Assembly (NCBI GenBank): GCA_030649775.1
Contig: JAUSFR010000013.1
Coordinates: forward strand, 1-35,161
Reading direction: 5' to 3'
From: a bacterium
Lineage (GTDB): Bacteria; Patescibacteriota; Minisyncoccia; Phycocordibacterales; UBA10002
DNA: 35,161 nt
Part shown: piece after piece, positions 25,346 to 34,187 of the stretch
Layout: each line of letters starts with the position of its first letter
How positions within the stretch are numbered: position 1 is the stretch's first letter
Notes under the pieces: generated by a model
What the model saw: the letters and a program-made list of their open reading frames with translations, nothing else
What the model was told of the DNA's origin: nothing
Databases searched by the model: none
Program-made: the position numbers and the translations under genes

Positions 25346-26479
25346 TCCCGTTACCTGTACTTTGTTCTGCGTTAGTGCTTCTGTTAACGTCTTTGCGACA
25401 TAGCGAGCCTGCGCGTCCGTCATACCGTAAAAGATGGGGAGGCACATATGGTGCGCACAGAGAAATTCGGTTTTGGGGAGCGACAGTTTGTTTGCAAAAG
25501 GGAAGACCGGTTGCTTGTGCAGGGGAAGCTCGTACACATATCCGCTTGGCTGAATACCTTTTTCCTGAAGCGCTTTGTGCACCAAGGAGCGGTCGTGGTT
25601 CGGCAGGACCACTATATATTTATAGTAATTGTTTATGGAGCCCGCTTCGGGACGTACGATTCTGATGTCGGGACTTTCCGCGAGCAGTGCGTCATATATC
25701 TTGGCTATTTCGTTTCTCCGTTTGATGAACTTCGGCAGGGACGCGAGTTGCCGAATTCCCAAAATGGCGGAGATTTCGGGCATCCTCCAGTTGTATCCGA
25801 TGGAGGTGTGGTAATTGATGTAGATGCCGGTTTTTACCTTACCGAACTCCCGCATTGATTTCATTTTTTCCACGAACGACTGGTCGCTTGTCGTTACCAT
25901 TCCGCCTTCTCCCGTGGTCATCACCTTTGTGGAAAAGAAACTGAAACCCGACGCGACACCGAAGGCTCCGGCCTTGGTGCCGTTTAAAGACGAGCCATGC
26001 GCTTGAGCCGAGTCTTCCACCAGATGAAGTTTTCTTTCTTTACAGATTTTTTGAAGTGAGAGAATATCCTTGGAAATGAGACCTCCGATATGTACGTGAA
26101 TCACCGCCACGGTTTTCTCCGTTATTTTCTTTTTCACGTCGCTCGCGTCCATACAGAGGTTGTCGGTACAATCGGCGAACACGGGAATGCCTCCGGCGTT
26201 TAGAATCGCGTTTGCGGTCGCGATAAACGTATTTGAGGGCAGGATAACCTCTTTGCCCGCGACCCCGATGCTTCGGCAGATAAGTTCCAGCGCGGACGTT
26301 CCGCTGTTGCATCCGACGGCAAAACGAGTGCCCGAGAACTTCGCGAACTTTTTCTCAAACTCTTCGGTGTGAATGTAGCTTGAAAGAAAAGACTTTCCCT
26401 CAAGAATTTTCTTGAATTCTTTGGTGATAACGCGGATGTCCTCTTTGGAGAAATACGGTTTTGTCGCGGGTACTCTCAT
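25301..26479 (-). CDS. DegT/DnrJ/EryC1/StrS aminotransferase
   Basis: CNSGTSALELICRSIGVAGKEVILPSNTFIATANAI, EDSAQAHGSSLNGTKAGAFG, SFFSTKVMTTGEGGMVTT, YNWRMPEISAILG. Confidence 0.94.
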   Translation of the reverse strand: MRVPATKPYFSKEDIRVITKEFKKILEGKSFLSSYIHTEEFEKKFAKFSGTRFAVGCNSGTSALELICRSIGVAGKEVILPSNTFIATANAILNAGGIPVFADCTDNLCMDASDVKKKITEKTVAVIHVHIGGLISKDILSLQKICKERKLHLVEDSAQAHGSSLNGTKAGAFGVASGFSFFSTKVMTTGEGGMVTTSDQSFVEKMKSMREFGKVKTGIYINYHTSIGYNWRMPEISAILGIRQLASLPKFIKRRNEIAKIYDALLAESPDIRIVRPEAGSINNYYKYIVVLPNHDRSLVHKALQEKGIQPSGYVYELPLHKQPVFPFANKLSLPKTEFLCAHHMCLPIFYGMTDAQARYVAKTLTEALTQNKVQVTGKAQSTIPKNPHKTQ

Positions 26480-27630
26480 CGTGTTTGATAATAGTTTGTA
26501 ATCTCGCTACACACATACTCAATTTCTTCTTGTTTCAGGTTTGGCGCCGAAGGAAGGCACACTCCCGTTTTGAATAGCTTCTCGGTGATGGGGAAGTGCC
26601 CCTTCTCCCCGTACGCGGGCTGGGAGTGCATCGGCATAAAGAGGGTTCGTGCTCCGATACCGCAGGTCTCAAGATGTCGGATAAGCTTTTTCGCGTTGGG
26701 AACAAACAGGATGGCTCGGTGCGGAACGGCATCCGCGAGCGAGTTGAAGGCAAATACCCGCACGCCCGAAACCCCCGATAGCTTTTTCCGATATATACCG
26801 AGAATTTCTTTTTTTCGCTTTACAAAATAGTCCGCTTTCTTGAGTTGGGCGACTCCTACCGCGCTCTGAAGCTCCGTAATTCTAAAATTATAGCCTCTCC
26901 GCTCTATTGTATCCACACCTCGCTCCCGTCTTCCGTCATGCTTGTATATGTTCGCTTCGCTCACGAGTTTTGTGTTATCGGAGAGGAGCATACCCCCTTC
27001 TCCCGTGGTGATGGTTTTGTCCGCGAAAAAAGAAAGCACGGAGAAATCGCCGTACGAGGGAATGGGTTTTCCTTTGTAGGTGCCGAACAGCGCGGGAGCG
27101 GAGTCGTTTATCAAAAACAGCTTATGCTTCTTTGCGTAGCGCGTGATGGTGTCAAGCGCTCCCGTGTTGCCGTACGCGCACACGTACAGAATCGCTTTTG
27201 TCCGCGCTGTCCGAACCACCTCAATGGTTTTTACCGAGAGGCACAAGGTTTCTTCGTCAACATCCGCGAATACGGGGGTCGCGCCTGTGGCGGAAATGGA
27301 GTTCGGGTCGGCCGAATGTGAAAGACTCGGCACGATAATTTCGTCTCCTGTCTTTAGCCCAAGACCTTTCATCCCCGAGATAAGAGCGGCGGTCGCGTTT
27401 CCGAAACAGACCGCGTATTTTCTCTCGCAGATTTCAGCGAGCTTGCTTTCAAACTCGCGCGTGTATTTGTTTTCCGAAAGCCAATTCCGTTCTATGACGT
27501 CGGTGACAAGCGCCAGCTCTTCTTTGCCGATGGACGGTGTGTAGCAGGGTATCGTTTCCTTGCCGACCCGAGCGGTGTAGGATTCGTAGGCGATAATAGC
27601 TTCACTTTTTTTCTCCTTTGGATTCTTCAT
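26476..27630 (-). CDS. DegT/DnrJ/EryC1/StrS aminotransferase
   Basis: FGNATAALISGMKGLGLKTGDEIIVPSLSHSADPNSI, NDSAPALFGTYKGKPIPSYGDFSVLSFFADKTITTGEGGMLL, YNFRITELQSAVG; 4-nt overlap with downstream paralog. Confidence 0.94.
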   Translation of the reverse strand: MKNPKEKKSEAIIAYESYTARVGKETIPCYTPSIGKEELALVTDVIERNWLSENKYTREFESKLAEICERKYAVCFGNATAALISGMKGLGLKTGDEIIVPSLSHSADPNSISATGATPVFADVDEETLCLSVKTIEVVRTARTKAILYVCAYGNTGALDTITRYAKKHKLFLINDSAPALFGTYKGKPIPSYGDFSVLSFFADKTITTGEGGMLLSDNTKLVSEANIYKHDGRRERGVDTIERRGYNFRITELQSAVGVAQLKKADYFVKRKKEILGIYRKKLSGVSGVRVFAFNSLADAVPHRAILFVPNAKKLIRHLETCGIGARTLFMPMHSQPAYGEKGHFPITEKLFKTGVCLPSAPNLKQEEIEYVCSEITNYYQTR

Positions 27631-27641
27631 ACTGGTTGGTT

Positions 27642-28520
27642 TTATGCTTTTGGGCGAAGGGTGTTCAGGTATTCCGTTACCGCCATAGAAAATGGGGTAA
27701 ACACATTTTTTGCTGAAGCCTTCTTTAGTTTAGCATTGCCGAGAAATGGCAATGTCTCGCCCTCGGGTTTGTCCGTTTTAAAGACAACGGAAGCTTTATA
27801 GAAATCGGCTATCATCTGCGCGGCGTCTTTGACCGAAGAGTACTCGTCTCCTCCCAGATTATAGATTCCCGGTGGGAGGGTAAAACCCTCCCGCACGCAC
27901 CGCACCACATCGGGCAGATACACATACTGAATCTTCCGCGCTCCTGTTCCCCAGAGGGTCAGTTCTCCCTTTTCTTCGCACTCCTTTGCGAAATTAAGGA
28001 TGGTGTTCGGGTGCTTCGCCTCTCCCTCGCCGAAGACGGAGGAGAGCCTGAAAATAACGCTGTTTTTGTGGTTTCTTAAAATGAACTGCTCAAAAAAAGA
28101 TTTTGCGACTCCGAAATTATGGCTCGGCAGGAGCGGGCGGTCCTCGAACATCTTTTCGTCTTTGGGAAGCCCGCTGTACACATAGGAAGAGCTAAAATAA
28201 ATAAGCCGACACGAAGGATATGAAGCGAGCGCTTTTACGATGTTAAGAAGCGCCTGAAAATCTTCGGTGAACGAACTTACGAAATCGTCTTTGTAGGCAA
28301 GCGCGGAGTGCGTTCCCGCGTGTACAAACACATTCGGCTTAAAATCGCTTACGGCCTTCCCGGTTTTTTCGTGGTCAGCCAGATTGAGGGAGAGACCTTC
28401 CTCGCCGGACCGGTAGTCCTTATCTATCGGAAGCACGGAGAGGTTTTGTGCCTTCGCATCCTTCTGAAGCTCTGACCCGATGTACCCCAAACTACCTGTT
28501 ATAATAAGCCTCGTACTCAT
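27642..28520 (-). CDS. SDR-family NAD(P)-dependent sugar epimerase/reductase-like protein
   Basis: RLIITGSLGYIGSELQ, YFSSSYVYSG, VIFRLSSVFGEGE; FGVAK where YxxxK is expected. Confidence 0.82.
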   Translation of the reverse strand: MSTRLIITGSLGYIGSELQKDAKAQNLSVLPIDKDYRSGEEGLSLNLADHEKTGKAVSDFKPNVFVHAGTHSALAYKDDFVSSFTEDFQALLNIVKALASYPSCRLIYFSSSYVYSGLPKDEKMFEDRPLLPSHNFGVAKSFFEQFILRNHKNSVIFRLSSVFGEGEAKHPNTILNFAKECEEKGELTLWGTGARKIQYVYLPDVVRCVREGFTLPPGIYNLGGDEYSSVKDAAQMIADFYKASVVFKTDKPEGETLPFLGNAKLKKASAKNVFTPFSMAVTEYLNTLRPKA

Positions 28521-28675
28521 GGCGCAATTCTAAACGCTCGGTGCACTCCTTGCAAGACGAGGTAGTCATGGTGAAAACCTTTCGGCTGATAGGAGGGTTG
28601 TAGTAGTGCGAGAAGCAATAAATCGGTATCTAAAGGCTCAAGCATGGATGCGTAACTGTTTTCACTGTTTGTGCC

Positions 28676-28731
28676 TTTGGATAGTTTGCATTTTTGTTTG
28701 GTTTTTGTGATTTGTGTTTTGGATAATTTCT
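28676..28731. repeat. Heptad-phased low-complexity repeat upstream of asnB
   Basis: TTTGGAT AGTTTGC ATTTTTG TTTGGTT TTTGTGA TTTGTGT TTTGGAT AATTTCT; the two TTTGGATA copies are exactly 42 nt (6x7) apart. Confidence 0.65.
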
Positions 28732-28738
28732 TCTTCGT

Positions 28739-30592
28739 ATGTGTTCAATAAATGGCTTTACCATTGGGGCTCCCGAGCTCATTCTTAACATGAATGGGAC
28801 GACAAAACACCGTGGACCCGACGGCACGGGTGTTTGGCATGGAAAGGGGGTAACCTTGGGCCACAATCGACTTTCCATTATTGACCTTTCGGAAAGGGGT
28901 GCCCAGCCGATGACCGACAGTTCCAAGAGACTTACTATTGTATTTAACGGGGAGATTTACAATTACCAAGAGCTTCGTGCAGAGCTTCAGGGAAAATACA
29001 CGTTCAAGTCGGACAGCGATACCGAAGTCATCCTTAACGCGTATCTTGAATACGGAAAAGAGTGCGTGAAAAAATTCAACGGCATTTTCGCTTTCGCGCT
29101 GTGGGATGAACGTGAACAGGAATTATTTCTCGCGCGTGACCAAAACGGGGTGAAGCCTCTCTACTATTTTTGGGATACAAAACGGTTCATTTTTTCTTCG
29201 GAGATAAAGGCTATTCTGGAACACTCGGTACCGCGTGAGGTGGATAGGGAAGCCTTCAACTTGTATATGCGCGTGGGGTATGTGCCGGAGCCGTACACAA
29301 TGTTCCGAGGCATCAAGAAACTTCCACCCGCGCACTATGCCGTACTAAAGGGAAATGAGTTTTCGCTCAAAAAATATTGGGAAATAGCGGACGTTTCAAA
29401 TCTCTCGTCACGAGAAGAGACCGTCGCGGACATACGGAAACTTTTCAAAGACTCGGTAAAGCGACAGCTCATTTCCGACAGGCCGGTCGGTATCTTTCTT
29501 AGTGGAGGTATTGATTCAACCGCGGTGCTTGGCGCGACCAAGGAAGTGAGCTCCGGAAAAGTAAAAACGTATTCCGTCGGTTTCGCGGTTGATGTCCAGC
29601 AGGAAAAGTTCAACGCCGATTTTCTGCTCGCTCGCGAAACCGCGAAAGCGTACGGCACCGACCATCACGAACTGATGATTTCGGGTAAAGATATCGGCGC
29701 GGAGCTCAAAAACATCGCCTGGCATCTTGACGAGCCGAACGCAAATCCCACCGCGGGGGCTATCTATCTCCTCTCACGACTTGCCAAAAAAGAGGTGGCG
29801 GTGGTGCTTGGTGGCGACGGGGCGGACGAACTCTTTGGCGGATACCAAAGGTACGCGCTCTCCCGCACGCTTCGCGCCGTTTCAAGATTACCTTTGAGTG
29901 TGCGAAAAGCGCTTTCTCTTTCCTTGGCGGGAATGGGGAAAAAAGAGGCCTCGGAAAAAATGCTCATCGCTGGCGGGACCTCGCTCTTCCTGTCTTTCTT
30001 GTCGCAGAAAGAAGGTGATGTGGCTTCCATTCTTAATCCGCAAGTGGCAAAGGGAGGCGTTACGCGTTCGCATTTTGAACGCTACTTTAAGAACACTAGC
30101 CTTTCGGGTGATTTTGAAAAACAATTTATGAACACCGACCGCCAAAGCTGGCTCACCGACGATTCACTCCTGCGGAGCGACAAAATGTCTATGGCGTTCG
30201 GACTGGAACAGCGCGTCCCGATTTTGGACTATCGTTTGCTGGAGCTCGCGTATCGTATTCCCACAAACTGGAAGCTCAAAGGTGGCGGACTTTCACAAAA
30301 CTCATTTCAGGGAAAACAAATCTGGAAAGAAGCGGTGCTTCCGTATCTTCCCGAGCATATTCGGCACCAGCAGAAGCGGGGATTTTTTACCCCAATGGCG
30401 AAATGGCTCCGTACCGACCTACGAGAGGAGGTTATGGAGATTCTTTCACCGGCGCATCTCAACTCCGAGTTCTTCAATGTGGAGGCAGTACAACAAATGT
30501 GGCAGGACCACCTCCAAAGCAAAAAGTACAACCTCACTCTCATTTGGTCGGTAGTGATGTGGCAGTTGTGGTACGATACATTTATAAAATAA
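28739..30592 (+). CDS. asnB: Asparagine synthetase (glutamine-hydrolysing)/AsnB-like amidotransferase
   Basis: MCSINGFT with Cys2, HRGPDGTGVW, NGEIYNYQELR, FLSGGIDSTAVLGA, LGGDGADELFGGYQRY. Confidence 0.95.
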   Translation: MCSINGFTIGAPELILNMNGTTKHRGPDGTGVWHGKGVTLGHNRLSIIDLSERGAQPMTDSSKRLTIVFNGEIYNYQELRAELQGKYTFKSDSDTEVILNAYLEYGKECVKKFNGIFAFALWDEREQELFLARDQNGVKPLYYFWDTKRFIFSSEIKAILEHSVPREVDREAFNLYMRVGYVPEPYTMFRGIKKLPPAHYAVLKGNEFSLKKYWEIADVSNLSSREETVADIRKLFKDSVKRQLISDRPVGIFLSGGIDSTAVLGATKEVSSGKVKTYSVGFAVDVQQEKFNADFLLARETAKAYGTDHHELMISGKDIGAELKNIAWHLDEPNANPTAGAIYLLSRLAKKEVAVVLGGDGADELFGGYQRYALSRTLRAVSRLPLSVRKALSLSLAGMGKKEASEKMLIAGGTSLFLSFLSQKEGDVASILNPQVAKGGVTRSHFERYFKNTSLSGDFEKQFMNTDRQSWLTDDSLLRSDKMSMAFGLEQRVPILDYRLLELAYRIPTNWKLKGGGLSQNSFQGKQIWKEAVLPYLPEHIRHQQKRGFFTPMAKWLRTDLREEVMEILSPAHLNSEFFNVEAVQQMWQDHLQSKKYNLTLIWSVVMWQLWYDTFIK

Positions 30593-30605
30593 AGAGTCCC
30601 GAGCT

Positions 30606-31253
30606 ATGACTACGTTCACGTTTATAAAGGAAATACTGAAAGGGAAAGACCTGTATCGCATTCTGATGAATGAGGCGTGCGAGCGATGTGAGCTTAAAGG
30701 ACAGGTGCTTGATATCGGCGGAGGCGCGGGGACTCCAAGCTATCTTCGGTTTTTCAAAATGGAAAGCGGGGCGAACGTTACCTCGGTTGACGCTCTGCTC
30801 GCAGGGAAGGCGCAGGTTAACTTTGAAACGGACGCGCTTCCAAGCGCAAATGGGAGTACCGATACCGCGCTCCTGCTCAACGTACTGGAGCACATTTACC
30901 ACTACGGGCATCTTCTTTCGGAGACCAATCGCGTTTTGCGTCCCGGAGCGCGTCTTATCGGTGTCGTGCCGTTTCTTATCAACTATCATCCCGACCCGCA
31001 CGATTATTTTCGATATACGAATGAGAGTTTGCGCGAGATACTTACTTCTGCGGGTTTCAAAGATATACACATTCAGGCGCTCGGCACCGGCCCTTTTTCC
31101 GCTTCATTCTCGCAGATTGAGTTTATGATTCCGCGAGTGCTGAAACTTTTCGTTGTTCCCCTCGCGCTTCTTTTGGACCGATGCGCGGGTGTATTCAGGA
31201 AAAATCTTCCCGACCAATTTCCGCTCGGGTACTTTTTTACCGCTACAAAATGA
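30606..31253 (+). CDS. Class I SAM-dependent methyltransferase
   Basis: VLDIGGGAGTPSYLRFF, LLLNVLEHIYHYGHLLSETNRVLRPGARLIGVVPF, YHPDPHDYFRYT. Confidence 0.87.
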   Translation: MTTFTFIKEILKGKDLYRILMNEACERCELKGQVLDIGGGAGTPSYLRFFKMESGANVTSVDALLAGKAQVNFETDALPSANGSTDTALLLNVLEHIYHYGHLLSETNRVLRPGARLIGVVPFLINYHPDPHDYFRYTNESLREILTSAGFKDIHIQALGTGPFSASFSQIEFMIPRVLKLFVVPLALLLDRCAGVFRKNLPDQFPLGYFFTATK

Positions 31254-32413
31254 AGCAAAAAATTATCTACATCGCAAACGTCAGGTTACCTACGGAAAAG
31301 GCGCACGGACTTCAAATTATGAAGATGTGTGAAGCGTTTGGCAAGTTCGAAGTTCGAAGTTCGAAGTTCGAAGAAAAAGATTCCAGAATTGAGGTGGAGC
31401 TCGTCGTGCCGAGGCGAAGAAACCCCATCACGGAAGACCCGTTTGACTATTACGGGGTGGAGCGGAACTTTACCGTTACGCGAATTCCGACACTTGATAT
31501 CGTTTCTTTCGGACGAGTGGGTTTTTGGGTGGAGCAAACGCTCTTTTTGCTTTTCGCGCGACTCTATCTCTTCGGGAAAAAGTGTTTTGTTTATACACGC
31601 GAAGAAGCTACGGGTTTCTTTTTCCGTAACAATTTTCTGGAACTGCACACGCTTCCCGCGCACGAAGGTGCGGTGCATAGGTTACTGTGGCGACGAGCCC
31701 GACATATCTTTGTACTCACTACGCTTATGAAGGAACAGTTGATGGAATGGGGAATTTCCGAGCAGAAACTCACCGTCCTTCCCGACGCGGTTGATTTCAA
31801 TGCGTTTGATATTTCCATATCAAAAGAAGACGCGCGAAAGAAACTCTTCCTCCCGCTTGATAAAAAGATAGTGCTCTACACGGGAAGTTTTTTCCGGTAT
31901 CCGTGGAAGGGGGTGGATACGCTGCTTGAGGTAGCACAAAATTATCAAAAAGAAGAAGTACTGTTTGTGCTCGTTGGGGGAAGTGAAAGGGAACTCAAAC
32001 AAGCGAAAGAAAAATATCCGGGGAAAAATATTGTGCTTCTCGGCCATGAGTCGCCACGTGCTATTCCTCTCTTTCTCAAGGCATCTGACGTCCTCGTACT
32101 TCCGAACAAAAGCGGATACGAAATGTCGGAAAAACACACGTCACCGCTTAAACTGTTTGAATATATGGCGTCGGGACGTCCCATCGTAAGCTCCGATATT
32201 CCGTCACTCCGTGAAGTGCTCACGGAAAAGGAGGCCATATTTTTCAAGCCGAATGACCCAAAGGACTTGGCGCGGGTTCTCGCGGAGCTCTTGAATAATT
32301 CGGTGCTTGCGGATAGTCTTTCCGAAAGCGCGCGAGAGAAGGCCAAAAGCTACACGTGGGACAAACGGGCGGAGCGCGCGCTCGGTGTTCTCGTGCCTAA
32401 CGTTTCCCCTTAA
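31250..32413 (+). CDS. GT4-type glycosyltransferase
   Basis: IYIANVRLPTEKAHGLQIMKMCEAF, VLYTGSFFRYPWKGVDTLLEVAQ, SPLKLFEYMASGRPIVSSDIPSLREVL; start trimmed to give ATGA overlap with methyltransferase. Confidence 0.92.
   Translation: MKQKIIYIANVRLPTEKAHGLQIMKMCEAFGKFEVRSSKFEEKDSRIEVELVVPRRRNPITEDPFDYYGVERNFTVTRIPTLDIVSFGRVGFWVEQTLFLLFARLYLFGKKCFVYTREEATGFFFRNNFLELHTLPAHEGAVHRLLWRRARHIFVLTTLMKEQLMEWGISEQKLTVLPDAVDFNAFDISISKEDARKKLFLPLDKKIVLYTGSFFRYPWKGVDTLLEVAQNYQKEEVLFVLVGGSERELKQAKEKYPGKNIVLLGHESPRAIPLFLKASDVLVLPNKSGYEMSEKHTSPLKLFEYMASGRPIVSSDIPSLREVLTEKEAIFFKPNDPKDLARVLAELLNNSVLADSLSESAREKAKSYTWDKRAERALGVLVPNVSP
31345..31372 (+). repeat. In-CDS heptamer repeat GTTCGAA x4, perfect
   Basis: GTTCGAA four times, within GKFEVRSSKFEEK. 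Confidence 0.9.
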
Positions 32414-32456
32414 AATAAGGTTTTAAGACCGCACCATAAAGCCTTTTTTGCACCCT

Positions 32457-33443
32457 ATGTCATCCCCCATCATCATCAGCCGGACACCGTTTCGCCTTTC
32501 ACTCGGAGGCGGTTCTACCGACCTGCCTTCCTACTATGAAAAGCACGGTGGATTTGTCTTTGGCGTTGCCGTCAATCTGTATATGGATGTGTTTGTGAAA
32601 GAGCCTCGCTCCGACGACCTCGTGCACGTGCACTACAAACATTTTGAATCGGTCTCACACGCGAAGGAGGTAACGCACGACATCGCGAGGCAGGCGCTGT
32701 TGATGCGAGGCCTTACCACCAAAGTCGCCATTTCGTTTAAAGCCGACACTCCGGCGGGCACGGGGCTCGGTTCATCGGGTGCGTGCGCGGTCGCGGTGCT
32801 GAAGGGTCTCGCACTCTACCAGAACAAAAAGCTCTCCAATCGCGAGGCGGCGGAGCAATCATTCCTGCTCACCAAGGCGCTCGGACTTCCCGATGGCGTG
32901 CAGGACCCGTACATCTGCGCCGAAGGAGGGTTTGTGGCACTCACGATTGAGAAAAACGGAAAAGTGAAGGTAGAGAAGCCCCGCATCGCGAAGAGTACCG
33001 TAGAGGAATTTTTCGCGAACAGCATCTTCTATTACACCGGTGTCGTGCGGGAGAGTAAACAACTTCTTGCCGAACAAGACGCGACCAAAGTACAGGAGCT
33101 GAAGCACCGCACCAAAGATATCGGTAGGGAAGTCTACAAGGCGTTTCGTTCGGGAAAGCTCCACCACTTTGGCAAGCTCATGGATGAGCATTGGCATATC
33201 AAAAAGCAGATGTCTTCCAAAATGAGCACAGACCGCTTTGACGAGATATACGCGGAGGCCATACGCGCAGGAGCACTCGGTGGGAAAATTATGGGCGCGG
33301 GAGGCGGTGGCTATTTTATGTTTTACTGTCCCACGCGGAAGGCGAAACGCGCCGTACAAAAAGCGCTCGGGAGGTTCAAGATGCGCGAGATGCACTTTGA
33401 GATTGATACCAAAGGTGCGCGTACCCACATCATCACGCCGTAA
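32457..33443 (+). CDS. GHMP kinase, HddA-like (second paralog)
   Basis: IIISRTPFRLSLGGGSTDLPSYYEKHGG, AGTGLGSSGACAVAVLKGL, PDGVQDPYICAEGGF, GALGGKIMGAGGGGYFMFY; ORF-track M at 32448 is 3 codons upstream. Confidence 0.9.
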   Translation: MSSPIIISRTPFRLSLGGGSTDLPSYYEKHGGFVFGVAVNLYMDVFVKEPRSDDLVHVHYKHFESVSHAKEVTHDIARQALLMRGLTTKVAISFKADTPAGTGLGSSGACAVAVLKGLALYQNKKLSNREAAEQSFLLTKALGLPDGVQDPYICAEGGFVALTIEKNGKVKVEKPRIAKSTVEEFFANSIFYYTGVVRESKQLLAEQDATKVQELKHRTKDIGREVYKAFRSGKLHHFGKLMDEHWHIKKQMSSKMSTDRFDEIYAEAIRAGALGGKIMGAGGGGYFMFYCPTRKAKRAVQKALGRFKMREMHFEIDTKGARTHIITP

Positions 33444-33450
33444 GTTTTAA

Positions 33451-33993
33451 ATGTTAATGAAAACAGAAGCAAAAAAACGAGCGGTCTTTTTTGACCGCGA
33501 TGGGGTTATCTTTAAACCCATCGTGATGGATGGGCGTCCTCGGGCGCCACACAGCATTGTGGAGTACAAGACACTGTCCGGAATTATGCCTGGAGCAAAA
33601 GAAGCTGTGGAAAAAGTTAAGGCACTCGGCTTTCTCGCGATTCTGGTGACGAATCAACCGGACATCGCGTACGGTGTTATTTCAAAAAAAGAGTGGGAGT
33701 GGGTACAGAGTCAGTTAAGCAGTATCCCGTTTGACGATATTTTTATTTGCTTTCACCGTCGGGACGATAATTGTGAATGTATGAAGCCCAAACCCGGTAT
33801 GCTTCTTGAGGCGGAAAAGAAATGGAATATAAACCTTGCGAAGTCGTTTATGGTGGGGGATACGGAGAGTGATGTCCTCGTTGCAAAAGAAGCCGGATGC
33901 AAAAGTATTCTGGTGGACGCGCCCTATAATTCCAGCGTTTCTAGCGATATGCGTACTCATTCTCTTTCCGAACTTTCAAACCTCTTGTCTTAG
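33451..33993 (+). CDS. HAD-family GmhB-like phosphatase (second copy, stand-alone)
   Basis: AVFFDRDGVIFKP, LVTNQPDIAYG, ICFHRRDDNCECMKPKPGML, FMVGDTESDVLVAKEAG. Confidence 0.88.
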   Translation: MLMKTEAKKRAVFFDRDGVIFKPIVMDGRPRAPHSIVEYKTLSGIMPGAKEAVEKVKALGFLAILVTNQPDIAYGVISKKEWEWVQSQLSSIPFDDIFICFHRRDDNCECMKPKPGMLLEAEKKWNINLAKSFMVGDTESDVLVAKEAGCKSILVDAPYNSSVSSDMRTHSLSELSNLLS

Positions 33994-34177
33994 AGCCTGT
34001 TCATAATCTAACCGCATTATAGACCTAGGACATAGCTTGCCTGCCGAAATGTTCAAAATTCTGCTACAAATCGCGTCTTTTTCGTCAGCGTACTTGGGTA
34101 CGCTTCCTCAAAATCCGCAATTTTCGCAACGAATTTTTAACATTTCATTCAGGCATTAGATTATGAACAGGCTCTTA
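33990..34177. mobile_element. 188-bp MITE-like fold-back element
   Basis: Terminal IRs GAGCCTGTTCATAATCTAA / TTAGATTATGAACAGGCTC (19 bp perfect), TTA on both flanks, interior also imperfectly palindromic around GCGTAC-TTGG-GTACGC. Confidence 0.8.
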
Positions 34178-34187
34178 GAATATTAAA

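Noticed and set aside
818-31372. CRISPR array for the repeated tracts
   Set aside because: Units are 7 nt with no spacers, lie within open reading frames and no cas genes are present.
33990-34177. Rho-independent terminator instead of a mobile element
   Set aside because: Arms are 188 bp apart with TTA flanks and interior self-complementarity, not a compact hairpin with T-run.
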